Shown here one piece after another: positions 50,758 to 58,649 of a stretch of DNA of 64,000 bases. The notes beneath the pieces were generated by a model, which ran no database searches, was not told where the DNA came from, and saw only the letters and a program-made list of their open reading frames with translations. Source of the DNA: Jeotgalibacillus malaysiensis (GTDB taxonomy: Bacteria; Bacillota; Bacilli; Bacillales; Jeotgalibacillaceae); assembly GCA_000818095.1 (NCBI GenBank), contig CP009416.1, forward strand, positions 569,501 to 633,500, written 5' to 3'. Each line of letters starts with the position of its first letter. Position 1 is the stretch's first letter. A program made the translations under genes and the position numbers.

Positions 50758-51390
50758 ATGGAGCAATTTATCTCTAATGAACAATTTAACGTGATAAAAT
50801 CTCAGATTATCGGGATGCACAGACAGGCGAGTGTGACGTCTGATGAAGGTGTGAAGACGGCTGTGAAGGAAGCGGCAGAAGCAAGGGTGCATGATGTATT
50901 TGATGAATTAACACCCGAGCAGGAAAAGCTGATATCAGGGGTTGCTTCACTGGAGACAGAAGAAGAGCGGACGAAATTTCTGATGGATCTCTCACCTTAC
51001 AGAAAAGCATTCCCGGATGTTACGCCGGCTGATTTGCGCGGACTATTCCCTAAGGTGAAAAAACTTCAGATTCCAAATCTCGAAGCAATTGATTTCAAAG
51101 CACTAACTTATCTGGGGTGGAAGGATATTGGTCAGAGTAAGCAGTATTTCGTGTACGTACAGAACGGGGAATTAACCGGTGTTCAAGGGAGATATGTAAT
51201 ATCAGCGCGAAAAGGAATCTGCAGTCTTTGTAACCGCTATGGTGACGTTGCGATGACAAGTATTCAAAACAAGCCAAAAGAATCAGAGGGCTTACGATCC
51301 TATGGACAGTATATTTGTTATGACAGTAAAGAATGCAATCAGGCCATTCAGGATACCGGACAACTTGAAGCCTTTCTTGGACAGGTTTAA
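50758..51390 (+). CDS. FusB/FusC-like EF-G-binding protein
   Basis: A 210-residue protein matching FusB-type proteins. The N-terminal helical bundle ('MHRQASVTSDEGVKTAVKEA') and a C-terminal treble-clef zinc domain ('GICSLCNRYGDVAMTS', then C-Y-D-S-K-E-C) are both present. FusB binds EF-G and frees it from ribosomes stalled by fusidic acid. Chromosomal homologues are common in Bacillales and may have a housekeeping role in ribosome clearance. AAAGGGG precedes the ATG. It may share a transcript with the DUF4003 gene 36 bases downstream. Confidence 0.87.
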   Translation: MEQFISNEQFNVIKSQIIGMHRQASVTSDEGVKTAVKEAAEARVHDVFDELTPEQEKLISGVASLETEEERTKFLMDLSPYRKAFPDVTPADLRGLFPKVKKLQIPNLEAIDFKALTYLGWKDIGQSKQYFVYVQNGELTGVQGRYVISARKGICSLCNRYGDVAMTSIQNKPKESEGLRSYGQYICYDSKECNQAIQDTGQLEAFLGQV

Positions 51391-51426
51391 TACGGAATTA
51401 CACAATAAGTCAAAAGGGTGGATGCA

Positions 51427-52416
51427 ATGAATACGAATGAACAAATTAAAGAATATCTCACAATCTACGAACAGCTTAGAAAGAAATACCGCTGGCGTGT
51501 CAACAGCACGTCACTGATGATGCTTGCAGGACAGCTTGCCACTGCTGAGAAGCCGTTTGAACTAAAGCACCTGATTTCTTTAAACGAGAAGATTAAAAAG
51601 GAGTCCAGTCAGTTTTCTTACATTCAGTCTGCTGATCTGAGACTGATGCTGACAGGTCTGCTTGTATCAAATTTTGACGATCCGAAAAAGTCATTTGACG
51701 ATATGATGCTTGTATATGAAAAGCTGATTGATTCAGGTTTCTCAAGAAGCCCTCATGCATATATTGCTGCTTATGCTTTGTATGTATCACTTGATTCTGT
51801 CTCAGATGAAGAGATTAATGAACATGTCGCGCGTGCAAAAAGCATGTATAGCGGCATGAAAAAGCAGCATTTCTTTTTAACGTCTCATGAAGACTATCCT
51901 TTATCTGTTCTTCTTGCTGAAGAAGAGGGAGAAGAGGAAGAGCTGCTTGATGATATGGCTTATTATTATGATCAGCTGCATATCGTGCTGGCAAAAGGCA
52001 ACAACCGCCAGTTTCTCTCACAGATCCTTACATACGGGCGACAGGATAACAGACAGCTGCTCGTACAAAATACAGTGACCTGGCTGGATGACCTGAAGAC
52101 AAATAAAATCAGACTCCGCGGCAACCACCTGCCGATCGTCGGCGTGCTGGCGCTGGCCGGAACACCTTCAGCACTGCTGAATGAGGTAAAAGAAACATAC
52201 GATGAACTGGTCAGCATCAAAGGCTTTAAGTGGCATAAGGACCTCTGTTTTATGACGGCTGTAAGGTTTGTGCTTCAGAAAAAAGTACAGGAAAACAACG
52301 TACTTGATGTCGGCCTCGCCTCTACAATCGAATCAATTCTGCAGGCGCAGCAGGCCGCTGTCCTTGCAGCAATGTCTGCAGGTGCAGCGGCTTCAGCAAG
52401 CTCATCTAACAATTAA
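51427..52416 (+). CDS. DUF4003 family protein
   Basis: A 329-residue cytoplasmic protein of DUF4003: 'YEQLRKKYRWRVNSTSLMML', 'GFSRSPHAYIAAYALYVSLD', 'HFFLTSHEDYPLSVLLA' and 'KGNNRQFLSQILTYGRQDN'. The C-terminus is Ala/Gln-rich (an 'AAVLAAMSAGAAASASSS' run). Function unknown. ATG 51427 lies six bases after AGGGTGG. It stands in the same direction as the FusB-like gene and the amidotransferase gene that follows, possibly one operon. Confidence 0.8.
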   Translation: MNTNEQIKEYLTIYEQLRKKYRWRVNSTSLMMLAGQLATAEKPFELKHLISLNEKIKKESSQFSYIQSADLRLMLTGLLVSNFDDPKKSFDDMMLVYEKLIDSGFSRSPHAYIAAYALYVSLDSVSDEEINEHVARAKSMYSGMKKQHFFLTSHEDYPLSVLLAEEEGEEEELLDDMAYYYDQLHIVLAKGNNRQFLSQILTYGRQDNRQLLVQNTVTWLDDLKTNKIRLRGNHLPIVGVLALAGTPSALLNEVKETYDELVSIKGFKWHKDLCFMTAVRFVLQKKVQENNVLDVGLASTIESILQAQQAAVLAAMSAGAAASASSSNN

Positions 52417-52448
52417 TGACCTAGCGTCATGGGAAAGAGGAATGCAAA

Positions 52449-53153
52449 ATGAGATTTATCTGTCTGCAGCACGTCTGGTATGACGACGCAGGTTACCTGG
52501 AAGAATGGGTAAAAGCCTGGGGTTGTGAGCTTCATTATATAGATGCCAAAAAACCGGACGATTATCCGGTTCTACAGGGAGATGACGTCCTCGTAGTACT
52601 TGGAGGGCCGAACAGTGTCCAGGAACTCCCTGAGAACAAATGGATGCAGCAGGAAGTTGACTATATCGAAAATGCCGTCAATGAAAAGCGCAAAATCATC
52701 GGCATCTGTCTGGGTTCACAAATGCTTGCGCATATTCTCGGTACAGAAGTCTCTACCCTGCCAAAATATGAAATGGGATGGGCGGAATTGAATTGGCATA
52801 CGTCTTTTCTTGAAGACTTCGACATCGATCAGCTGAATATCCCGATGTTCCACTGGCACAGTGATATTTATGATCTGCCAAAAGGAGCAAAGCCAATTGC
52901 TAAATCTGAGATCACACCCGTCCAGGGATTTTACACGGACCATATCCTGGCGTTTCAATTCCATCCGGAAATGACGGTGGAAGGGATTCAGAATCTAATT
53001 GATCACGATGATCAGGAAATTGAAAAGCGTGATAAAACCGTGGATATGGAAGGGCCAAGAGCGGACCCGGGCTATGTGGAACAAAGTCACAATCGTTTTC
53101 AGCCGATCCTGGAAAAGTTTTTAAATGTCCATGGTGAAAAAAAGATTGATTAA
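52449..53153 (+). CDS. Class I glutamine amidotransferase (GMP-synthase-like)
   Basis: A 234-residue stand-alone GATase1. The nucleophile is in 'IIGICLGSQMLAHILG' (Cys near 81), the His-Glu pair in 'FQFHPEMTVEG', and 'DVLVVLGGPNSV' is the oxyanion strand. Such proteins move ammonia from glutamine to an unknown acceptor, or hydrolyse gamma-glutamyl compounds. AAAGAGGAATG precedes the start. The sRNA-like locus begins 40 bases beyond its stop. Confidence 0.88.
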   Translation: MRFICLQHVWYDDAGYLEEWVKAWGCELHYIDAKKPDDYPVLQGDDVLVVLGGPNSVQELPENKWMQQEVDYIENAVNEKRKIIGICLGSQMLAHILGTEVSTLPKYEMGWAELNWHTSFLEDFDIDQLNIPMFHWHSDIYDLPKGAKPIAKSEITPVQGFYTDHILAFQFHPEMTVEGIQNLIDHDDQEIEKRDKTVDMEGPRADPGYVEQSHNRFQPILEKFLNVHGEKKID

Positions 53154-53157
53154 AGAC

Positions 53158-53206
53158 TGGACAAAGATTTGAATTGTGTATACAATAATAATGAGATTCA
53201 TTCTCA
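53158..53206 (+). promoter_or_regulatory. Promoter with Fur box
   Basis: TGGACA (53158-53163), 17 bases, TACAAT (53181-53186); each hexamer matches consensus at five of six positions. Directly after lies TGAGATTCATTCTCA (53192-53206), which matches the Fur 7-1-7 dyad TGATAAT-N-ATTATCA at 11 of 14 positions and covers the expected transcription start. Confidence 0.7.
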
Positions 53207-53348
53207 ATTAAAAATAAAAACGTCGCACTTACTATAAATGCCCGTAAACAGTCGATTCGCACCGGCTTTTTACACTGAAGGCACCCAAGAAAGCGACGCC
53301 CCCTCCCTTAACCGCACGCTGCCTGACACCAGCGTGCGGTTTTATTTT
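53193..53348 (+). ncRNA. Candidate Fur-regulated small RNA (FsrA-like in design)
   Basis: A short transcript of about 155 nt would run from the Fur-box promoter to a perfect 12-pair terminator (AACCGCACGCTG with CAGCGTGCGGTT, then TTTATTTT). No convincing ORF with a ribosome binding site lies inside. A single-stranded C-rich stretch, GCCCCCUCCCUU (53298-53309), just before the terminator could pair with GGGAGG-type ribosome binding sites. B. subtilis FsrA, the Fur-controlled iron-sparing RNA, uses C-rich segments in this manner. Homology to FsrA is not shown; the resemblance is of design. Confidence 0.55.
53310..53348 (+). terminator. Intrinsic terminator of the candidate sRNA
   Basis: A perfect 12-pair stem with the loop CCTGACAC and a T-rich tail. 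Array B2 starts about 50 bases on. Confidence 0.9.
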
Positions 53349-53396
53349 GGTTTTTGGGAGATGGGCTGGGGGCTCCGGGATGGTTATAGTAGAGTA

Positions 53397-53573
53397 GGGT
53401 CTCAGGCCACCTTCGTGGATTTTCGGGTCATCTTCGGCGGGTCTCGGGTCGCCTTCTTGGAATCTCAGGTCACGTCCGGAGCATAGCCAGTGATTTCGGG
53501 TCACCTCGAGAATTTTTCAGGTCACCTCCGCCACATCTCGGGTCACCTACACAAAATCTCAGTTCACATCGCG
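53397..53573 (+). repeat. Word array B2 (4 + 4 units)
   Basis: TTTCGGGTCACCT-type units with cores at 53405, 53426, 53447, 53468, then 53499, 53520, 53541, 53562: steps 21, 21, 21, 31, 21, 21, 21. It has the same word and plan as B1, 15 kb away. Confidence 0.9.
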
Positions 53574-53688
53574 CCGCCGCCCAACCCCACTTTTCCAAAT
53601 TCTTTCCTGAAAAATCTTGCACATTTACTCAATATGATGTAGTCTATACAACAACTATTATTTTCAGACAATTCCATAACTTATCAAG

Positions 53689-53816
53689 AGAAGTGGAGGG
53701 ACTGGCCCTTAGAAACTTCAGCAACCGGCAGTGCACGGTGCTAATTCCAGCAGGCGATCAGCCTGAAGATAAGAAGAACGTATTCAAAGACCTTCTCTTA
53801 TCAGAAGGTCTTTTCC
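53689..53816 (+). ncRNA. S-box (SAM-I) riboswitch upstream of metI-metC
   Basis: CTTATCAAGAGAAGTGGAGG, GGACTGGCCC, CAGCAACCGGC, GGTGCTAATTCCAGC and GAAGATAAG appear in the order of the SAM-I aptamer. A terminator, AAGACCTTCT (53788-53797) with AGAAGGTCTT (53802-53811), ends the leader. High SAM should terminate transcription before metI. TTGCAC near 53618 may be the -35 element. Confidence 0.93.
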
Positions 53817-53852
53817 TGTATATACAGAACGATTTTGAAGGAGCTGCATCAT

Positions 53853-54968
53853 ATGACGTCAATCCAAACCATCCTTGCTCAGCTTGGAAACAGAAGTGAA
53901 GAATCAACCGGGACCGTAAATCCCCCGATTTATTTATCAACAGCATACAGACATGAGGGGCTGGGTCAATCAACCGGCTATGACTACACAAGAACGAAGA
54001 ATCCGACAAGAGCGATCCTTGAAGAAGGTATTGCGGCACTTGAAGGAGCGGATCAGGGATTTGCCACTAGCTCGGGTATGGCCGCTGTACAGCTGGTCTT
54101 CTCTTTATACAAACCGGGGGATGTCATCATTGCATCTGATGACTTATATGGAGGCACCTATCGTTTATTTGATCATTACAGCGAGCACTATGGCATAGAG
54201 TTTGTGTATGTTAATACGAATAACCCTGATGAGCTTCAGCATGCCTGTACGGAGCGGGTGAAGGCAGTCTTTGTGGAGACGCCGACAAACCCGCTGATGA
54301 AAATAACGGATATCAGGCAGGTGGCTGATTTTACACAGGAGCAGAAGATTCATCTGATCGTAGACAATACGTTTTTGACCCCGTACCTTCAGCGGCCGAT
54401 TGAACTTGGTGCTGATATTGTCATCCACAGTGCAACAAAATATCTCGGAGGTCATAATGACGTACTGGCAGGGCTTGTAGCTGCTAAAGGTGAGTCGATT
54501 TGTGAAAAGCTTTTTGCCATTCATAACGGAGCGGGAGCGGTTTTATCACCGATGGACTCGTGGTTGTTAATTCGCGGAATGAAGACACTCGCACTTAGAA
54601 TGGACCGTCATCAGGCGAACGCTTCGGCAGTTGCAGCGTTCCTTGAAACACAGCCCCAGGTCGCAGACGTCATTTACCCGGGGATCGGTGGGATGGTTTC
54701 ATTCAGGCTGGAACAGGCGGAATGGATTGATTCATTTTTAAGGTCAATTAAAGTGATCTCATTTGCAGAAAGTCTTGGAGGGGTTGAAAGCTTTATTACG
54801 TACCCTGCGACCCAGACCCATGCAGATATTCCTGAAGCGGAGCGTGAAGCAAAAGGAATCTGCAGCAGACTACTGCGTTTCTCAGTTGGTATTGAACAGT
54901 CAGAGGACCTAATCACTGATCTGAAACAGGCGCTAGAAGCAGCCGGAAAAGGAGGAGATCATGTATGA
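53853..54968 (+). CDS. metI: Cystathionine gamma-synthase / O-acylhomoserine lyase MetI
   Basis: A 371-residue PLP enzyme of the Cys/Met metabolism family, joining cysteine to an O-acylhomoserine to give cystathionine. The PLP lysine is in 'HSATKYLGGHNDV'; 'YDYTRTKNPTRAILEEGIA', 'DDLYGGTYRLFDHY' and 'FAESLGGVESFITYPATQTH' are typical. ATG 53853 follows GAAGGAG; the in-frame codon at 53835 lies in the leader. It overlaps metC by four bases and is under the S-box. Confidence 0.9.
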   Translation: MTSIQTILAQLGNRSEESTGTVNPPIYLSTAYRHEGLGQSTGYDYTRTKNPTRAILEEGIAALEGADQGFATSSGMAAVQLVFSLYKPGDVIIASDDLYGGTYRLFDHYSEHYGIEFVYVNTNNPDELQHACTERVKAVFVETPTNPLMKITDIRQVADFTQEQKIHLIVDNTFLTPYLQRPIELGADIVIHSATKYLGGHNDVLAGLVAAKGESICEKLFAIHNGAGAVLSPMDSWLLIRGMKTLALRMDRHQANASAVAAFLETQPQVADVIYPGIGGMVSFRLEQAEWIDSFLRSIKVISFAESLGGVESFITYPATQTHADIPEAEREAKGICSRLLRFSVGIEQSEDLITDLKQALEAAGKGGDHV

Positions 54969-56134
54969 CACATCATTTTGATACAAAATTATTGCATCAG
55001 CCATCATATATCGATAAGCAGACAGGGGCTGTGAATGTCCCCTTACACTATTCCTCGACTTACCATCAGCAGTCGATTGATGAGTTCGGTCCTTATGATT
55101 ACAGCCGCTCAGGAAACCCCACGCGTGAAGCGCTGGAAGATACGATTGCTGATCTTGAAAATGGCCATGCGGGCTTTGCTTTTGCATCAGGTATGGCTGC
55201 GATCTCTTCTGCCTTCATGCTGCTGTCTGCTGGGGATCATGTACTCGTCTCAAAGGATGTCTACGGTGGTACGTACCGGATGATTACAGAAGTGCTGACG
55301 CGCTTTAATATCGATCACTCATTTATTGATATGACGGACCTTGATGAAACAGCGCGTAACGTTCAGCCAAATACAAAAGTCATCTATGTGGAGACACCAT
55401 CCAATCCAACGCTCAATATAACTGATATTGAAGGTGTAGCAAAAGTGGCAAAAGCACATGGGTGCCTGACGTTTGTAGATAATACGTTTATGACGCCGCT
55501 TTATCAAAAGCCGCTTGATCTCGGAGCGGATGTCGTCCTGCACAGTGCAACAAAGTTTCTGTCAGGTCACAGTGATGTCGTGGCAGGGCTTGCCGCTGTA
55601 AAAGATGAGGAGATTGCTGCCCAGCTGAAGTTTATTCAGAATTCATTCGGCTCAATCCTGGGTGTGCAGGACAGCTGGTTACTGCTTCGTGGGTTAAAAA
55701 CACTTAGCGTCAGACTAAAGCAGTCATCTGATTCAGCAAGAGAGATTGCGCAATTCCTTCATCATCACCCGCTGATTGATGAAGTCTATTACCCTGGCTT
55801 TTCATTCCATGCAGGCTACCATATCCACCAAAGACAATCCACCGGAGCCGGTGCAGTACTTTCTTTCAGACTGCCTGATAGAAAGAGTGCCGGCGTCCTT
55901 GTTGAAGCAATGAAAATTCCGGTTTTTGCCGTAAGCCTTGGTGCCGTTGAGTCAATTCTGTCCTATCCGGCAACGATGAGCCACGCTGCAATGCCGCCAT
56001 CAGAGCGTGAATCACGCGGCATCACTTCAGGCCTTCTGCGCCTCTCAGTCGGTCTTGAAGACACAGAAGACCTCCTCGCTGACCTGCGCCAGGCACTCGA
56101 TAAAGTCGGTGCATACCAGACGCTGCAGGTGTAA
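54965..56134 (+). CDS. metC: Cystathionine beta-lyase MetC
   Basis: A 389-residue PLP enzyme that splits cystathionine to homocysteine, pyruvate and ammonia. 'YDYSRSGNPTREALEDTIAD', 'KDVYGGTYRMITEVL', the PLP lysine in 'HSATKFLSGHSDV' and 'FAVSLGAVESILSYPATMSH' identify the family; assignment as lyase rather than synthase rests on the MetI-MetC order known in Bacillus. It overlaps metI by four bases. Confidence 0.88.
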   Translation: MTHHFDTKLLHQPSYIDKQTGAVNVPLHYSSTYHQQSIDEFGPYDYSRSGNPTREALEDTIADLENGHAGFAFASGMAAISSAFMLLSAGDHVLVSKDVYGGTYRMITEVLTRFNIDHSFIDMTDLDETARNVQPNTKVIYVETPSNPTLNITDIEGVAKVAKAHGCLTFVDNTFMTPLYQKPLDLGADVVLHSATKFLSGHSDVVAGLAAVKDEEIAAQLKFIQNSFGSILGVQDSWLLLRGLKTLSVRLKQSSDSAREIAQFLHHHPLIDEVYYPGFSFHAGYHIHQRQSTGAGAVLSFRLPDRKSAGVLVEAMKIPVFAVSLGAVESILSYPATMSHAAMPPSERESRGITSGLLRLSVGLEDTEDLLADLRQALDKVGAYQTLQV

Positions 56135-56173
56135 AAAAGATTATCTATACGGCAAAAATGATTTGTGAAATCT

Positions 56174-56265
56174 TAGTGTAGCGGAGAGTGGCGACTCCGG
56201 GACGAGTAGCGGAAGGCTAAGCAACCGCCGTCCGGAAAGCGTCCGCTCAAAGCGCAGCGAAACGG
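56174..56265 (+). repeat. GC-rich interspersed repeat, copy 6 (internally deleted)
   Basis: It begins GTGTAGCGGAGAG and ends AAGCGCAGCGAAACG like copies 1 and 2, but lacks the central GAGACCCCGCAGG...GAGGAGG block. Confidence 0.75.
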
Positions 56266-56268
56266 CTG

Positions 56269-56304
56269 AAAAGACTGAAACAAACTTGTTCCAGTCTTTT
56301 TTGT
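56269..56304 (+). terminator. Intrinsic terminator after metC
   Basis: AAAAGACTG and CAGTCTTTT pair around about 14 bases, with T-tail. Confidence 0.75.
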
Positions 56305-56359
56305 TTGCCTGCAAAAATCAGTGGTAAAGACTTCTAAACACTTTTTAGGAGGATGACCA

Positions 56360-57157
56360 ATGATTTTTGCACAGGATGGTATGAAAGATCAGCACATTTT
56401 AGTCACAGGCGCTACGGGCGGGATCGGCTGGCATACAGTTATAGAAGCACTCAAAACAGGCGCTTCAGTCACCGCAGCCGGACGTAATGTCGATAAGCTC
56501 GATGACTTGAAAGAAGAATGCCGCAAAGCAGGAATTGATGCAAAGCTGCTGATTGTTTCAGCAGATCTCAATGAATCTGAAGATAGAGAAAGACTGCTGC
56601 AAAAGGCAAAAGATCATGCAGGACCGGTTACCGGGTTGGTGAATTCAGCCGGTATTTCGGGAGGAGATACAGTTGAAGATCTGTCTGAAGACGATATGCG
56701 AAAAGTGATGGAGCTGAACTACTTTTCGACAGTCGCCCTCACACAGCTCGTCTATCCTGAAATGAAGACATCTAGATCGGGAGCAGTCGTTAATGTATCA
56801 TCTTTATCTGGACTCCGTGCGACACACGGAAATACAGCTTATGCAGCATCCAAATTTGCTATTATTGCTTTTACACAGGCATTTGCACATGAAGCAGCGG
56901 AACATGGCGTCAGAGTCAATGCTGTCTGTCCTGGATTTGTTGATACAGAGATGGGGCGTAATGCGATTAGCAAAAAAGGCAAGCGGGCGGGCCGTTCGTA
57001 TGAGGAACAGCTGAAAATTGTTGAGGAGGGTTTGCCATCAGGACGCATCACACAACCGGAAGAAGTAGCAAGAACCGTTTTATTTTTACTGTCTGATGCT
57101 GCAGAAAATATCATTGGAGAATCAGTTAAAATTTCAGGCGGTGCAGTCATGAGATAA
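56360..57157 (+). CDS. SDR-family oxidoreductase
   Basis: A 265-residue short-chain dehydrogenase. T-G-A-T-G-G-I-G (16-23) binds NAD(P), N-S-A-G is present near 94, the catalytic Ser is in 'VVNVSSLSGLRATHG' and the Tyr-Lys pair in Y-A-A-S-K. 'VCPGFVDTEMGR' and the C-terminal 'ENIIGESVKISGGAVM' complete the classical SDR. The 3-oxoacyl-reductase-like form is common; substrate unknown. AGGAGG precedes the ATG. Thirteen bases separate it from the antiporter gene, so they probably form an operon. Confidence 0.88.
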   Translation: MIFAQDGMKDQHILVTGATGGIGWHTVIEALKTGASVTAAGRNVDKLDDLKEECRKAGIDAKLLIVSADLNESEDRERLLQKAKDHAGPVTGLVNSAGISGGDTVEDLSEDDMRKVMELNYFSTVALTQLVYPEMKTSRSGAVVNVSSLSGLRATHGNTAYAASKFAIIAFTQAFAHEAAEHGVRVNAVCPGFVDTEMGRNAISKKGKRAGRSYEEQLKIVEEGLPSGRITQPEEVARTVLFLLSDAAENIIGESVKISGGAVMR

Positions 57158-57170
57158 GGAGGTGGGACAG

Positions 57171-58358
57171 ATGGAGCCAGTTCAGATTGTCGTTCTTCTA
57201 TTGATCGGCTATATCGTCTTTACAATTGATAAGCGGACGCAGGTATTTCCAAGACCTCCTGTATTAGTTGGTATTGGGATCCTGCTTTACTTTGTGCCGT
57301 TTTTTAGTGGCATTCAACTGTCGGAGAAAGCACTGTACGAAATCATTCTGCCCGCACTGTTATTTATTTCAGCATATAAGTTTTCTGTCGGTGCGCTGAA
57401 AACCAATAGCTGGGCGATTGCGATTTTAAGTACGGTCGGACTAGTGATCACGGTGCTTGGCTTAGGCGGAGCGATTTATGTGATCGCAACGTTATTTGTA
57501 CCGCTTAATTTTACTGAAGCGCTATTAATCGCAGCTGTTCTCACGCCGACTGATCCGGTCTCTGTCACATCGATTCTACATAAATCTCTGGATAATGAAA
57601 AAGTCGGTGACATCGTAGAAGGGGAATCGCTGATTAACGACGGGACAAGTTATGTCATTTTCGCAACACTGCTTTCAATCCATCAGGGACATGAAAGCTT
57701 TTCGTTTTTCTCGTTCATGGGCGAATTCTTATACGTGGCGATTGGCGGAGCGCTGATCGGAATTGTGTTTGGCTGGATTGTCAGTCAGGCTGTTCACTTT
57801 ACCCATCATCAGGAGTATCAGGTGATGCTAAGCATCGTGATGGCTTACGGTATTTTTATTCTGGCAGAATCATTCGGGATATCAGGCGTACTGGCGACCG
57901 TTGCCGCGGGATTAATGCTTTCCTGGGAATTCAACCGGATCAACCGTGAAGATCACTACAGGGAGTCACTTGATCATTTCTGGGATGTGGTTGAGCCTAC
58001 GCTGCTGTCACTCGTATTTCTGATGATTGGCTTTACAGCTGTTGATTATCTGAAATGGGAATGGTTCGGTTTTGCAGTCACTGTTTTTATACTCTCGCTT
58101 GTAATCAGAACATTGATCGTTGTTTTCACAGCTCAGAGCGTGCCCCCGATCAAAAAGACGCTTTCCTGGAAAGAGTCACTGCTGATTTCGTTTGGCGGTG
58201 TAAAAGGAACAATGTCAGTCGTCCTCCTGCTATTGCTCGAGGCATCAGATGCAGGAGATACAGGGACCGTCATGACCGTTTCATTTATTGCTGTACTGCT
58301 GTCTTTATTTATACAAAGCATAGGCGTTCACCCGCTGGCAAAGCTGTTAAAATCATAG
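57171..58358 (+). CDS. CPA1-family Na+(K+)/H+ antiporter
   Basis: A 395-residue membrane protein with about 12 helices. 'AAVLTPTDPVSVTSIL' carries the D-P-type ion site and 'VEGESLINDGTSYVIFATLL' the N-D motif of CPA1 exchangers; 'ILPALLFISAYKFSVGALK' is the F-x-x-G region. It would exchange Na+ or K+ for H+ at the plasma membrane. ATG 57171 lies eight bases after AAGGAGGTG; an in-frame GTG at 57162 is part of that site. No cytosolic TrkA-C domain is attached. Confidence 0.88.
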   Translation: MEPVQIVVLLLIGYIVFTIDKRTQVFPRPPVLVGIGILLYFVPFFSGIQLSEKALYEIILPALLFISAYKFSVGALKTNSWAIAILSTVGLVITVLGLGGAIYVIATLFVPLNFTEALLIAAVLTPTDPVSVTSILHKSLDNEKVGDIVEGESLINDGTSYVIFATLLSIHQGHESFSFFSFMGEFLYVAIGGALIGIVFGWIVSQAVHFTHHQEYQVMLSIVMAYGIFILAESFGISGVLATVAAGLMLSWEFNRINREDHYRESLDHFWDVVEPTLLSLVFLMIGFTAVDYLKWEWFGFAVTVFILSLVIRTLIVVFTAQSVPPIKKTLSWKESLLISFGGVKGTMSVVLLLLLEASDAGDTGTVMTVSFIAVLLSLFIQSIGVHPLAKLLKS

Positions 58359-58363
58359 CGTTT

Positions 58364-58395
58364 TGAAAACTGCACAGAGATTGTGCAGTTTTTTG
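58364..58395 (+). terminator. Intrinsic terminator of the antiporter gene
   Basis: AAAACTGCACA and TGTGCAGTTTT pair around GAGAT, with T6. Confidence 0.92.
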
Positions 58396-58425
58396 TTACG
58401 TAAAAGGGTGAGACTTTAGTCATGA

Positions 58426-58551
58426 AGCTGCGAACCGCTGGTGTTCTTCTAAGAACCAGTCCTTGTATGCTAAGAACAACAGCTTCTTTTCTATGAACAC
58501 GACCCATTTTTCTACGAACATCCCTCATCTTTCTAAGAACCACTTTCCCAT
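58426..58551 (+). repeat. Word array E (six units, exact 21-bp period)
   Basis: Six consecutive 21-base units beginning at 58426, 58447, 58468, 58489, 58510 and 58531, consensus TTCTAAGAACC plus ten variable bases. It starts 31 bases after the antiporter terminator. Confidence 0.92.
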
Positions 58552-58594
58552 CAAAATATTCCATACACCTATTGCCAAACATTAGAAAATACTA

Positions 58595-58624
58595 TATAGT
58601 ACATTACAACAGTAATGCACTATA
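58595..58624. promoter_or_regulatory. GntR (YtrA-type) operator dyad
   Basis: TATAGT-AC-ATTAC-AACA-GTAAT-GC-ACTATA is a two-part dyad of 30 bases, 25 bases before the regulator start. It overlaps a TATAGT that may serve as -10. An autorepressor site for the adjacent gene is expected here. Confidence 0.7.
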
Positions 58625-58649
58625 TCAGATAAAGGAGGTGACTGAGCTG

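Noticed and set aside
53232-53504. 90-residue minus-strand frame over the sRNA terminator and array B2
   Set aside because: It crosses the perfect terminator and the repeat, and its sequence is simply the repeat translated.
3491-58551. The 21-bp arrays as CRISPR
   Set aside because: Conserved words are short and degenerate, spacers are only 7-10 bases, and no cas gene is present.
3482-58582. Small open frames across the arrays that read as seven-residue peptide repeats
   Set aside because: Seven-residue periodicity follows automatically from a 21-bp step. Steps of 20, 22 and 31 break the frame, different arrays open in different frames and strands, and no ribosome binding sites precede them.
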